A stretch of 64,000 nucleotides of DNA from Haliclystus octoradiatus. Taxonomy: Eukaryota > Cnidaria > Staurozoa > Stauromedusae > Haliclystidae. The position numbers were made by a program, and so were the translations under genes. The notes under the pieces were generated by a model that searched no databases, had not been told where the DNA came from, and saw nothing but the letters and a program-made list of their open reading frames with translations. Of the stretch, positions 41,046 through 54,049 are shown one piece after another; the stretch's first letter is position 1; every line of letters begins with the position of its first letter. The stretch is taken from the NCBI GenBank assembly GCA_916610825.1, contig OU744448.1, forward strand, positions 20,067,032 through 20,131,031, read 5' to 3'.

Positions 41046-41789
41046 TCAGTTAATGGATTTGTTCTTCCTAACTTCCCTTCTCATTTTCTTGTCAAGTTCT
41101 TTAAAAATTCTATATCTCTTCTTTTCTGTCTTCTTTACTTTCTTTTCTCTTTTCTCAATAATCTTTATTGCAGCCTTTGATAAACCAACTGCATGATATG
41201 CTGTTGAGATTTTATCTCTTGGCACAACGTTAACATAGTTTGTAAATCGTTTGGTGACTTCATCTCGCTTTAATTGTGTACATCTAGACGCTTCAAAACT
41301 GCCAGGGATGACGATTGGTTTGTCAGTCAGCCGTTGTCCTACAACAGATGTAATTAAGGATATTAATTATTGTGATCTTCGAAAGTGAGAGTTGCTATCG
41401 ACCATTAATTTCGGCTGCTTACCTTTCAAATTTCTCAAACTGTTGGTATTTCCCAAGTTGATTTTTTTTCTAATGATGGGAGGCTGCTCTCCAATGGATC
41501 TCTCTATACCAAGAAGGCTATCGAATGCCTTCACAGGATCATAATCATTATTACGTATTTTTCCATTCATTTGACGTAGACGAGCTTTTGTTGCTGGTGA
41601 TTGAAATGACTCTGATTTTCTCAGACGGGCTTCTCTCTCTTCGATGCATTTCAAACGTTGTTGCTTTTTCTTGTTATTTCTTTCCTCTATATACTTTCTT
41701 CCCTCGATGCTCAATATAGTGACCTCCAAAGGAATTGGATAGCTCAATGGCTTCTTTTCAATTGATTTATCATTCATTTTATTAGTCAT
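41046..41789 (-). CDS. Unit 21: array gene, open, 219 aa
   Basis: Exon 1 is 41423..41789 and exon 2 is 41046..41338; A8, open, same protein class as unit 19. The promoter has CGAACGTG instead of CGAACGCG. Its spacer shares CACGTTAATT with unit 23 only. Confidence 0.75.
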
Positions 41790-43092
41790 TATTTTCAGTA
41801 AAGTAATATCGATGACTTTACTCGAACGTGAAATCGATAAAACTAAGAACGATCGATTGATTGTGACGTCACTAGTAGGATCACGAAAGTTTGCTCGATG
41901 GAGAATGGGGGCGAGAGATAAATCAAAAGTCTGTCGTTAAGGCGTTGCTATCATTCACTGATGCACGATAACATGTTGACTTCTTTTTAAATTGATACAA
42001 ACTTGTTTTTTTCGAGAATTATTTGCATCGCTGTAATGAACTGCAACAATCCCGTTATATATTTTCTGTCATTTGTTTGAATCAGAATTCAAATCAAATA
42101 AACTGCCATACAATGACCTAAAATACATAGGGTTGTGTTTAACCTATGGATAGGTTTGTCCTATATTAACCCACTTTCAGTTAGGCATATCAAATGACCA
42201 ATAAAAAGTTTAATGCTGGTTGTGATTTTACCAGTCAGTCGAAATGATTGGAAATATAGGAACCCTTATAGCATATAGTTATTATTTCATGCAGGAGTTA
42301 TTACGACATCAAAATGCAGATTCCATGTGTAGCAAATTGAACCTTCATAATCCTGTCATGGGCAATACTGGGCAATGTGATCACGGTAGCTCAAAAACCG
42401 AGTAATTTTTTCAAGAACTGCTTCTTAGACGAAATTCATGCAATTACATCGACGGCGAGATTGATAATAAAATTATTGATTATTTTAAAAGGATTTTCAA
42501 GTTTATTTATCTTTTAATTTTTCAAATAATTTGTCGTTTACATGCACCATTTCGATGAAGTTGATATGTAACTACCGTCAGATCGAGCAATATTTACGAG
42601 AGGAAAAAGTTTAGACGAATGCACCTTGCACGTTAATTAATTGCTCTTAATAAATATTGATCAAGGTACCTATTCAATTTGGATAATGATTGGAAAAAGT
42701 AGCTCCTAAATAATGGCAATCATTCACGGAAATGTAATTTTCCTAAAACTGGCAACCCCCGTCGAATTATTTAAGGGATATACCAATCCGAGGCTTGATT
42801 AAATCATATGCGAACATGTTCAATCAATATTTTAATAGCATGTTTAATATTGGCATACCTCCACATACTGAACACAGCATTCACATGCGAGCAGGAATAT
42901 TATAAACACAATTATTATTTCATCACTAAATTTATTTGAATCAAATCTTCACATATATACAGTATTGGAAATTTCCATCATCTCTTTACAAAAACTGTAA
43001 CCCCTTCACTGTCTCTCACTCTCACTCCTCAAATTATCACCCCCTCTTTATTCTTCGCACAACACACCTCCATTCGTATCCAAGAAATCATC

Positions 43093-43834
43093 TCAATTAA
43101 TGGATTTGTTCTTCCTAACTTCCCTCCTCATTTTCTTCTCAAGTTCTTTAAAAATTCTATATCTCTTCTTTTCTGTCTTCTTCACTTTCTTTTCTCTTTT
43201 CTCAATAATCTTTATGGCAGCCTTTGATAAACCAACTGCATGATATGCTGTTGAGTTTTTATCTCTTGGCACAACGTTAACATAGTTTGTAAATCGTTTG
43301 ATGACTTCATCTCGCTTTAATTGTGTACATCTAGACGCTTCAACACTGCCAGGGATGACGATTGGTTTGTCAGTCAGCCGTTGTCCTACAACAGATGTAA
43401 TTTGGGATATTAATATTGTGATCTTCGAAAGTGAGAGTTGCTATCGACCATTAATTTAGGCTGCTTACCTTTCAAATTTCTCAAACTGTTGGTATTTCCC
43501 AAGTTGATTTTTTTCTAATGATGGGAGGCTGCTCTCCAATGGATCTCTCTATACCAAGAAGGCTATCTAATGCTTTCACAGGATCATAATCATTATTACC
43601 AATTTTTCCATTCAATTGACGTAGACTAGCTTTTGTTGCTGGTGATTGAAATGACTCTGATTTTCTCAGACGGGCTTCTCTCTCTTCGATGCATTTCAAA
43701 CGTTGTTGCTTTTTCTTGTTATTTCTTTCCTCTATATACTTTCTTCCCTCGATGCTCAATATAGTGACCTCCAAAGGAATTGGATAGCTCAACGGCTTCT
43801 TTTGAATTGATTTATCATTCATTTTATTAATCAT
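43093..43834 (-). pseudogene. Unit 22: array gene copy with A7 frameshift
   Basis: Exon 1 is 43469..43834 and exon 2 is 43093..43385. Standard A7 class; exon 2 open with KNSTAYH. Confidence 0.8.
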
Positions 43835-45132
43835 TAATTTCAGTAAAGTAATATCGATGACTTTACTCGAAAGCGAAATCGATAAAACTAAGAGTGATCG
43901 ATTGATTGTGACGTCACTAGTAGGATCAAGAAAGTTTGCTCGATGGAGAATGGGGGCGAGAGATAAATCAAAAGTCTGTCGTTAAGGCGTTGCTATCATT
44001 CACTGATGCACGATAACATGTTGTCTTCTTTTTAAATTGATACAAACTTGTTTTTTTCGAGAATTATTTGCATCGCTGTAATGAACTGCAACAATCCCGT
44101 TATATATTTTCTGTCATTTGTTTGAATCAGAATTCACATCAAATAAACTGCCATACAATGACCTAAAATACATAGGGTTGTGTATAACTTATGGATAGGT
44201 TTGTCCTATATTAACCCACTTTCAGTTAGGCATATCAAATGACCAATAAAAAGTTTAATGCTGGTTGTGATTAACCAGTCAGTCGAAATGATTGGAAATA
44301 TAGGAACCCTTGGCATAGTTATTAATTCATGCAGAAGTTATTACGACATCAAAATGCAGATTCCATGTGTAGCAAATTGAACCTTCATAATCCTGTCATG
44401 GGCAATGCTGGGTAATGTGATCACGGTAGCTCAAAAACCGAGTAATTTTTTCAAGAACTGCTTCTTAGACGAAATTCATGCAATTACATCGACGGCAAGA
44501 TTGATAATAAAAATATTTATTATTTTAAAAGGATTTTCAAGTTTGTTTATCTTTTAAATTTTCAAATAATTTGTCGTTTAGATGCACCATTTCGATGAAG
44601 TTGATATGCAACTACCATCAGATCGAGCAATATTTACGAGAGGAAAATGTTTAGACGAATGCACCTTGCACATTAATTAAATGCTCTTAATGAATATGGA
44701 TCAAGGTACCTATTCAATTTGGATAATGATTGGAAAAAGTAGCTCCTAAATAACGGCAATCATTCACGGAAATGTAATTTTCCTAAAACTGTCAACCCCC
44801 GTCGAATTATTTAAGGAATATACCAATCCGAGGCTTGATTAAATCATATGCGAACATGTTTAATCAATATTTTAATAGCATGTTTAATATTGGCATACCT
44901 CCACATACTGAACACAGCATTCACATGCGAGCAGGAATATTATAAACACAATTATTATTTCATCACTAAATTTATTTGAATCAAATCTTCACATATATAC
45001 AGTATTGGAAATTTCCATCATCTCTTTACAAAACCTGTAACCACTTCACTGTCTCTCACCCTCACTCCTCCAATTATCAGCCCCTCTTTATTCTTCGCAC
45101 AACACACCTCCATTCGTATCCAAGAAATCATC

Positions 45133-45876
45133 TCAGTTAATGGATTTGTTCTTCCTAACTTCCCTTCTCATTTTCTTGTCAAGTTCTTTAAAAATTCTAT
45201 ATCTCTTCTTTTCTGTCTTCTTTACTTTCTTTTCTCTTTTCTCAATAATCTTTATTGCAGCCTTTGATAAACCAACTGCATGATATGCTGTTGAGATTTT
45301 ATCTCTTGGCACAACGTTAACATAGTTTGTAAATCGTTTGGTGACTTCATCTCGCTTTAATTGTGGACATCTAGACGCTTCAAAACTGCCAGGGATGACG
45401 ATTGGTTTGTCAGTCAGCCGTTGTCCTACAACAGATGTAATTAAGGATATTAATTATTGTGATCTTCGAAAGTGAGAGTTGCTATCGACCATTAATTTCG
45501 GCTGCTTACCTTTCAAATTTCTCAAACTGTTGGTATTTCCCAAGTTGATTTTTTTTCTAATGATGGGAGGCTGCTCTCCAATGGATCTCTCTATACCAAG
45601 AAGGCTATCGAATGCCTTAACAGGATCATAATCATTATTACCAATTTTTCCATTCATTTGACGTAGACGAACTTTTGTTGCTGGTGATTGAAATGACTCT
45701 GATTTTCTCAGACGGGCTTCTCTCTCTTCGATGCATTTCAAACGTTGTTGCTTTTTCTTGTTATTTCTTTCCTCTATATACTTTCTTCCCTCGATGCTCA
45801 ATATAGTGACCTCCAAAGGAATTGGATAGCTCAATGGCTTCTTTTCAATTGATTTATCATTCATTTTATTAGTCAT
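45133..45876 (-). CDS. Unit 23: array gene, open, 219 aa
   Basis: Exon 1 is 45510..45876 and exon 2 is 45133..45425; A8, open. Exon 1 reads ATKVRLRQ and exon 2 CPQLK, as in the A9 class, but with the open A8 tract. It shares AGAATTCTAATC, GTTTAATCTATGG and GCCTTAACAGG with unit 25. Confidence 0.75.
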
Positions 45877-47179
45877 TATTTTCAGTAAAGTAATATCGAT
45901 GACTTTACTCGAACGCGAAATCGATAAAACTAAGAACGATCGATTGATTGTGACGTCACTAGTAGGATCACGAAAGTTTGCTCGATGGAGAATGGGGGCG
46001 AGAGATAAATCAAAAGTCTGTCGTTAAGGCGTTGCTATCATTCACTGATGCACGATAACATGTTGACTTCTTTTTAAATTGATACAAACTTGTTTTTTTC
46101 GAGAATTATTTGCATCGCTGTAATGAACTGCAACAATCCCGTTATATATTTTCTGTCATTTGTTTGAATCAGAATTCTAATCAAATAAACTGCCATACAA
46201 TGACCTAAAATACATAGGGTTGTGTTTAATCTATGGATAGGTTTGTCCTATATTAACCCACTTTCAGTTAGGCATATCAAATGACCAATAAAAAGTTTAA
46301 TGCTGGTTGTGATTTTACCAGTCAGTCGAAATGATTGGAAATATAGGAACCCTTATAGCATATAGTTATTATTTCATGCAGGAGTTATTACGACATCAAA
46401 ATGCAGATTCCATGTGTAGCAAATTGAACCTTCATAATCCTGTCATGGGCAATACTGGGCAATGTGATCACGGTAGCTCAAAAACCGAGTAATTTTTTCA
46501 AGAACTGCTTCTTAGACGAAATTCATGCAATTACATCGACGGCGAGATTGATAATAAAATTATTGATTATTTTAAAAGGATTTTCAAGTTTATTTATCTT
46601 TTAATTTTTCAAATAATTTGTCGTTTACATGCACCATTTCGATGAAGTTGATATGTAACTACCGTCAGATCGAGCAATATTTACGAGAGGAAAAAGTTTA
46701 GACGAATGCACCTTGCACGTTAATTAATTGCTCTTAATAAATATTGATCAAGGTACCTATTCAATTTGGATAATGATTGGAAAAAGTAGCTCCTAAATAA
46801 TGGCAATCATTCACGGAAATGTAATTTTCCTAAAACTGGCAACCCCCGTCGAATTATTTAAGGGATATACCAATCCGAGGCTTGATTAAATCATATGCGA
46901 ACATGTTCAATCAATATTTTAATAGCATGTTTAATATTGGCATACCTCCACATACTGAACACAGCATTCACATGCGAGCAGGAATATTATAAACACAATT
47001 ATTATTTCATCACTAAATTTATTTGAATCAAATCTTCACATATATACAGTATTGGAAATTTCCATCATCTCTTTACAAAAACTGTAACCCCTTCACTGTC
47101 TCTCACTCTCACTCCTCAAATTATCACCCCCTCTTTATTCTTCGCACAACACACCTCCATTCGTATCCAAGAAATCATC

Positions 47180-47921
47180 TCAATTAATGGATTTGTTCTT
47201 CCTAACTTCCCTCCTCATTTTCTTCTCAAGTTCTTTAAAAATTCTATATCTCTTCTTTTCTGTCTTCTTCACTTTCTTTTCTCTTTTCTCAATAATCTTT
47301 ATGGCAGCCTTTGATAAACCAACTGCATGATATGCTGTTGAGTTTTTATCTCTTGGCACAACGTTAACATAGTTTGTAAATCGTTTGATGACTTCATCTC
47401 GCTTTAATTGTGTACATCTAGACGCTTCAACACTGCCAGGGATGACGATTGGTTTGTCAGTCAGCCGTTGTCCTACAACAGATGTAATTTGGGATATTAA
47501 TATTGTGATCTTCGAAAGTGAGAGTTGCTATCGACCATTAATTTAGGCTGCTTACCTTTCAAATTTCTCAAACTGTTGGTATTTCCCAAGTTGATTTTTT
47601 TCTAATGATGGGAGGCTGCTCTCCAATGGATCTCTCTATACCAAGAAGGCTATCTAATGCTTTCACAGGATCATAATCATTATTACCAATTTTTCCATTC
47701 AATTGACGTAGACTAGCTTTTGTTGCTGGTGATTGAAATGACTCTGATTTTCTCAGACGGGCTTCTCTCTCTTCGATGCATTTCAAACGTTGTTGCTTTT
47801 TCTTGTTATTTCTTTCCTCTATATACTTTCTTCCCTCGATGCTCAATATAGTGACCTCCAAAGGAATTGGATAGCTCAACGGCTTCTTTTGAATTGATTT
47901 ATCATTCATTTTATTAATCAT
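47180..47921 (-). pseudogene. Unit 24: array gene copy with A7 frameshift
   Basis: Exon 1 is 47556..47921 and exon 2 is 47180..47472. Same class as unit 22, 4087 bp away. Confidence 0.8.
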
Positions 47922-49219
47922 TAATTTCAGTAAAGTAATATCGATGACTTTACTCGAAAGCGAAATCGATAAAACTAAGAGTGATCGATTGATTGTGACG
48001 TCACTAGTAGGATCAAGAAAGTTTGCTCGATGGAGAATGGGGGCGAGAGATAAATCAAAAGTCTGTCGTTAAGGCGTTGCTATCATTCACTGATGCACGA
48101 TAACATGTTGTCTTCTTTTTAAATTGATACAAACTTGTTTTTTTCGAGAATTATTTGCATCGCTGTAATGAACTGCAACAATCCCGTTATATATTTTCTG
48201 TCATTTGTTTGAATCAGAATTCACATCAAATAAACTGCCATACAATGACCTAAAATACATAGGGTTGTGTATAACTTATGGATAGGTTTGTCCTATATTA
48301 ACCCACTTTCAGTTAGGCATATCAAATGACCAATAAAAAGTTTAATGCTGGTTGTGATTAACCAGTCAGTCGAAATGATTGGAAATATAGGAACCCTTGG
48401 CATAGTTATTAATTCATGCAGAAGTTATTACGACATCAAAATGCAGATTCCATGTGTAGCAAATTGAACCTTCATAATCCTGTCATGGGCAATGCTGGGT
48501 AATGTGATCACGGTAGCTCAAAAACCGAGTAATTTTTTCAAGAACTGCTTCTTAGACGAAATTCATGCAATTACATCGACGGCAAGATTGATAATAAAAA
48601 TATTTATTATTTTAAAAGGATTTTCAAGTTTGTTTATCTTTTAAATTTTCAAATAATTTGTCGTTTAGATGCACCATTTCGATGAAGTTGATATGCAACT
48701 ACCATCAGATCGAGCAATATTTACGAGAGGAAAATGTTTAGACGAATGCACCTTGCACATTAATTAAATGCTCTTAATGAATATGGATCAAGGTACCTAT
48801 TCAATTTGGATAATGATTGGAAAAAGTAGCTCCTAAATAACGGCAATCATTCACGGAAATGTAATTTTCCTAAAACTGTCAACCCCCGTCGAATTATTTA
48901 AGGAATATACCAATCCGAGGCTTGATTAAATCATATGCGAACATGTTTAATCAATATTTTAATAGCATGTTTAATATTGGCATACCTCCACATACTGAAC
49001 ACAGCATTCACATGCGAGCAGGAATATTATAAACACAATTATTATTTCATCACTAAATTTATTTGAATCAAATCTTCACATATATACAGTATTGGAAATT
49101 TCCATCATCTCTTTACAAAACCTGTAACCACTTCACTGTCTCTCACCCTCACTCCTCCAATTATCAGCCCCTCTTTATTCTTCGCACAACACACCTCCAT
49201 TCGTATCCAAGAAATCATC

Positions 49220-49963
49220 TCAGTTAATGGATTTGTTCTTCCTAACTTCCCTTCTCATTTTCTTGTCAAGTTCTTTAAAAATTCTATATCTCTTCTTTTC
49301 TGTCTTCTTTACTTTCTTTTCTCTTTTCTCAATAATCTTTATTGCAGCCTTTGATAAACCAACTGCATGATATGCTGTTGAGATTTTATCTCTTGGCACA
49401 ACGTTAACATAGTTTGTAAATCGTTTGGTGACTTCATCTCGCTTTAATTGTGGACATCTAGACGCTTCAAAACTGCCAGGGATGACGATTGGTTTGTCAG
49501 TCAGCCGTTGTCCTACAACAGATGTAATTAAGGATATTAATTATTGTGATCTTCGAAAGTGAGAGTTGCTATCGACCATTAATTTCGGCTGCTTACCTTT
49601 CAAATTTCTCAAACTGTTGGTATTTCCCAAGTTGATTTTTTTTCTAATGATGGGAGGCTGCTCTCCAATGGATCTCTCTATACCAAGAAGGCTATCGAAT
49701 GCCTTAACAGGATCATAATCATTATTACCAATTTTTCCATTCATTTGACGTAGACGAACTTTTGTTGCTGGTGATTGAAATGACTCTGATTTTCTCAGAC
49801 GGGCTTCTCTCTCTTCGATGCATTTCAAACGTTGTTGCTTTTTCTTGTTATTTCTTTCCTCTATATACTTTCTTCCCTCGATGCTCAATATAGTGACCTC
49901 CAAAGGAATTGGATAGCTCAATGGCTTCTTTTCAATTGATTTATCATTCATTTTATTAGTCAT
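49220..49963 (-). CDS. Unit 25: array gene, open, 219 aa
   Basis: Exon 1 is 49597..49963 and exon 2 is 49220..49512; A8, open. Near-copy of unit 23 but without its CACGTTAATT spacer variant. Confidence 0.75.
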
Positions 49964-51266
49964 TATTTTCAGTAAAGTAATATCGATGACTTTACTCGAA
50001 CGCGAAATCGATAAAACTAAGAACGATCGATTGATTGTGACGTCACTAGTAGGATCACGAAAGTTTGCTCGATGGAGAATGGGGGCGAGAGATAAATCAA
50101 AAGTCTGTCGTTAAGGCGTTGCTATCATTCACTGATGCACGATAACATGTTGACTTCTTTTTAAATTGATACAAACTTGTTTTTTTCGAGAATTATTTGC
50201 ATCGCTGTAATGAACTGCAACAATCCCGTTATATATTTTCTGTCATTTGTTTGAATCAGAATTCTAATCAAATAAACTGCCATACAATGACCTAAAATAC
50301 ATAGGGTTGTGTTTAATCTATGGATAGGTTTGTCCTATATTAACCCACTTTCAGTTAGGCATATCAAATGACCAATAAAAAGTTTAATGCTGGTTGTGAT
50401 TTTACCAGTCAGTCGAAATGATTGGAAATATAGGAACCCTTATAGCATATAGTTATTATTTCATGCAGGAGTTATTACGACATCAAAATGCAGATTCCAT
50501 GTGTAGCAAATTGAACCTTCATAATCCTGTCATGGGCAATACTGGGCAATGTGATCACGGTAGCTCAAAAACCGAGTAATTTTTTCAAGAACTGCTTCTT
50601 AGACGAAATTCATGCAATTACATCGACGGCGAGATTGATAATAAAATTATTGATTATTTTAAAAGGATTTTCAAGTTTATTTATCTTTTAATTTTTCAAA
50701 TAATTTGTCGTTTACATGCACCATTTCGATGAAGTTGATATGTAACTACCGTCAGATCGAGCAATATTTACGAGAGGAAAAAGTTTAGACGAATGCACCT
50801 TGCACATTAATTAATTGCTCTTAATAAATATTGATCAAGGTACCTATTCAATTTGGATAATGATTGGAAAAAGTAGCTCCTAAATAATGGCAATCATTCA
50901 CGGAAATGTAATTTTCCTAAAACTGGCAACCCCCGTCGAATTATTTAAGGGATATACCAATCCGAGGCTTGATTAAATCATATGCGAACATGTTCAATCA
51001 ATATTTTAATAGCATGTTTAATATTGGCATACCTCCACATACTGAACACAGCATTCACATGCGAGCAGGAATATTATAAACACAATTATTATTTCATCAC
51101 TAAATTTATTTGAATCAAGTCTTCACATATATACAGCATTGGAAATTTCCATCATCTCTTTACAAAAACTGTAACCCCTTCACTGTCTGTCACTCTCACT
51201 CCTCAAATTATCACCCCCTCTTTATTCTTCGCACAACACACCTCCATTCGTATCCAAGAAATCATC

Positions 51267-52008
51267 TCAATTAATGGATTTGTTCTTCCTAACTTCCCTT
51301 CTCATTTTCTTCTCAAGTTCTTTAAAAATTCTATATCTCTTCTTTTCTGTCTTCTTTACTTTCTTTTCTCTTTTCTCAATAATCTTTATTGCAGCCTTTG
51401 ATAAACCAACTGCATGATATGCTGTTGAGATTTTATCTCTTGGCACAACGTTAACATAGTTTGTAAATCGTTTGATGACTTCATCTCGCTTTAATTGTGT
51501 ACATCTAGACGCTTCAACACTGCCAGGGATGACGATTGGTTTGTCAGTCAGCCATTGTCCTACAACAGATGTAATTTGGGATATTAACATTGTGATCTTC
51601 GAAAGTGAGAGTTGCTATCGACCATTAATTTAGGCTGCTTACCTTTCAAATTTCTCAAACTGTTGGTATTTCCCAAGTTGATTTTTTTCTAATGATGGGA
51701 GGCTGCTCTCCAATGGATCTCTCTATACCAAGAAGGCTATCTAATGCTTTCACAGGATCATAATCATTATTACCAATTTTTCCATTCAATTGACGTAGAC
51801 TAGCTTTTGTTGCTGGTGATTGAAATGACTCTGATTTTCTCAGACGGGCTTCTCTCTCTTCGATGCATTTCAAACGTTGTTGCTTTTTCTTGTTATTTCT
51901 TTCCTCTATATACTTTCTTCCCTCGATGCTCAATATAGTGACCTCCAAAGGAATTGGATAGCTCAACGGCTTCTTTTGAATTGATTTATCATTCATTTTA
52001 TTAATCAT
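51267..52008 (-). pseudogene. Unit 26: array gene copy with A7 frameshift; exon 2 readable from a chance intron ATG
   Basis: Exon 1 is 51643..52008 and exon 2 is 51267..51559. A single intron change creates an ATG upstream of the acceptor, giving an unspliced 107-codon frame (51267..51590, starting MLISQITSVVGQ). That frame independently confirms the exon 2 reading frame. The ATG occurs in no other unit, so I treat it as chance. The spacer is of the unit 5/7 type. Confidence 0.8.
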
Positions 52009-53307
52009 TAATTTCAGTAAAGTAATATCGATGACTTTACTCGAAAGCGAAATCGATAAAACTAAGAGTGATCGATTGATTGTGACGTCACTAGTAGGAT
52101 CAAGAAAGTTTGCTCGATGGAGAATGGCGGCGAGAGATAAATCAAAAGTCTGTCGTTAAGGCGTTGCTATCATTCACTGATGCACGATAACATGTTGTCT
52201 TCTTTTTAAATTGATACAAACTTGTTTTTTTCGAGAATTATTTGCATCGCTGTAATGAACTGCAACAATCCCTTTATATATTTTCTGTCATTTGTTTGAA
52301 TCAGAATTCAAATCAAATAAACTGCCATACAATGACCTAAAATACATAGGGTTTTGTATAACCTATGGATAGGTTTGTCCTATATTAACCCACTTTCAGT
52401 TAGGCATATCAAATGACCAATAAAAAGTTTAATGCTGGTTGTGATTAACCAGTCAGTCGAAATGATTGGAAATATAGGAACCCTTGGCATAGTTATTAAT
52501 TCATGCAGAAGTTATTACGACATCAAAATGCAGATTCCATGTGTAGCAAATTGAACCTTCATAATCCTGTCATGGGCAATGCTGGGTAATGTGATCACTG
52601 TAGCTCTAAAACCGAGTAATTTTTTCAAGAACTGCTTCTTAGACAAAATTCATGCAATTACATCGACGGCAAGATTGATAATAAAATTATTGATTATTTT
52701 AATAGGATTTTCAAGTTTATTTATCTTTTAATTTTTCAAATAATTTGTCGTTTACATGCACCATTTCGATGAAGTTGATACGCAACTACCCTCAGATCGA
52801 GCAATATTTACGAGAGGAAAATGTTTAGACGTATGCACCTTGCACATTAATTAAATGCTTTTAATAAATATTGATCAAGGTACCTATTCAATTTGGATAA
52901 TGATTGGAAAAAGTAGCTCCTAAATAATGGCAATCATTCACGGGAATGTAATTTTCCTAAAACTGGCAACCCCCGTCGAATTATTTAAGGGATATACCAA
53001 TCCGAGGCTTGATTAAATCATATGCGAAAATGTTTAACTAAAATTTTAATAGCATGTTTAATATTGGCATACCTCCACATATTGAACACAGCATTCACAT
53101 GCGAGCAGGAATTTTATTAAAAAAAATTATTATTTCATCACTAAATTTATTTGAATCAAATCTTCACATATATACAGTATTGGAAATTTCCATCATCTCT
53201 TTACAAAAACTGTAACCCCTTCACTGTCTCTCACTCTCACTCCTCAAATTATCACCCCCTCTTTATTCTTCGCACAACACACCTCCATTCGTATCCAAGA
53301 AATCATC

Positions 53308-54049
53308 TCAATTAATGGATTTGTTCTTCCTAACTTCCCTTCTCATTTTCTTCTCAAGTTCTTTAAAAATTCTATATCTTTTCTTTTCTGTCTTCTTCAC
53401 TTTCTTTTCTCTTTTCTCAATAATCTTTATGTCAGCCTTTGATAAACCAACTGCATGATATGCTGTTGAGTTTTTATCTCTTGGCACAACGTTAACATAG
53501 TTTGTAAATCGTTTGATGACTTCATCTCGCTTTAATTGTGTACATCTAGACGCTTCAACACTGCCAGGGATGACGATTGGTTTGTCAGTCAGCCGTTGTC
53601 CTACAACAGATGTAATTTGGGATATTAATATTGTGATCTTCGAAAGTGAGAGTTGCTATCGACTATTAATTTCGGCTGCTTACCTTTCAAATTTCTCAAA
53701 CTGTTGGTATTTCCCAAGTTGATTTTTTTCTAATGATGGGAGGCTGCTCACCAATGGATCTCTCTATACCAAGAAGGCTATCTAATGCCTTCACAGGATC
53801 ATAATCATTATTACCAATTTTTCCATTCAATTGACGTAGACTAGCTTTTGTTGCTGGTGATTGAAATAACTCTTATTTTCTCAGACGGGCTTCTCTCTCT
53901 TCGATGCATTTCAAACGTTGTTGCTTTTTCTTGTTATTTCTTTCCTCTATATACTTTCTTCCCTCGATGCTCAATATAGTGACCTCCAAAGGAATTGGAT
54001 AGCTCAACGGCTTCTTTTGAATTGATTTATCATTCATTTTATTAATCAT
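53308..54049 (-). pseudogene. Unit 27: array gene copy with A7 and a nonsense codon
   Basis: Exon 1 is 53684..54049 and exon 2 is 53308..53600. Besides A7, codon TCA of RKSES has become TAA, also seen in unit 28. It is more diverged than the dimer units. Confidence 0.8.

Larger units (their letters stand above)
32707..53142. repeat. Run of five consecutive open/A7 dimers
   Basis: Units 17-26 alternate without exception: open copies at 32872, 36959, 41046, 45133 and 49220, and A7 copies at 34919, 39006, 43093, 47180 and 51267. Stop-to-stop spacing of like members is exactly 4087 bp. Confidence 0.92.

Noticed and set aside
51267-51590. Stand-alone 107-codon gene on the minus strand
   Set aside because: It is exon 2 plus part of the intron, opened by a chance ATG found only in unit 26; in the other units that ATG is absent.
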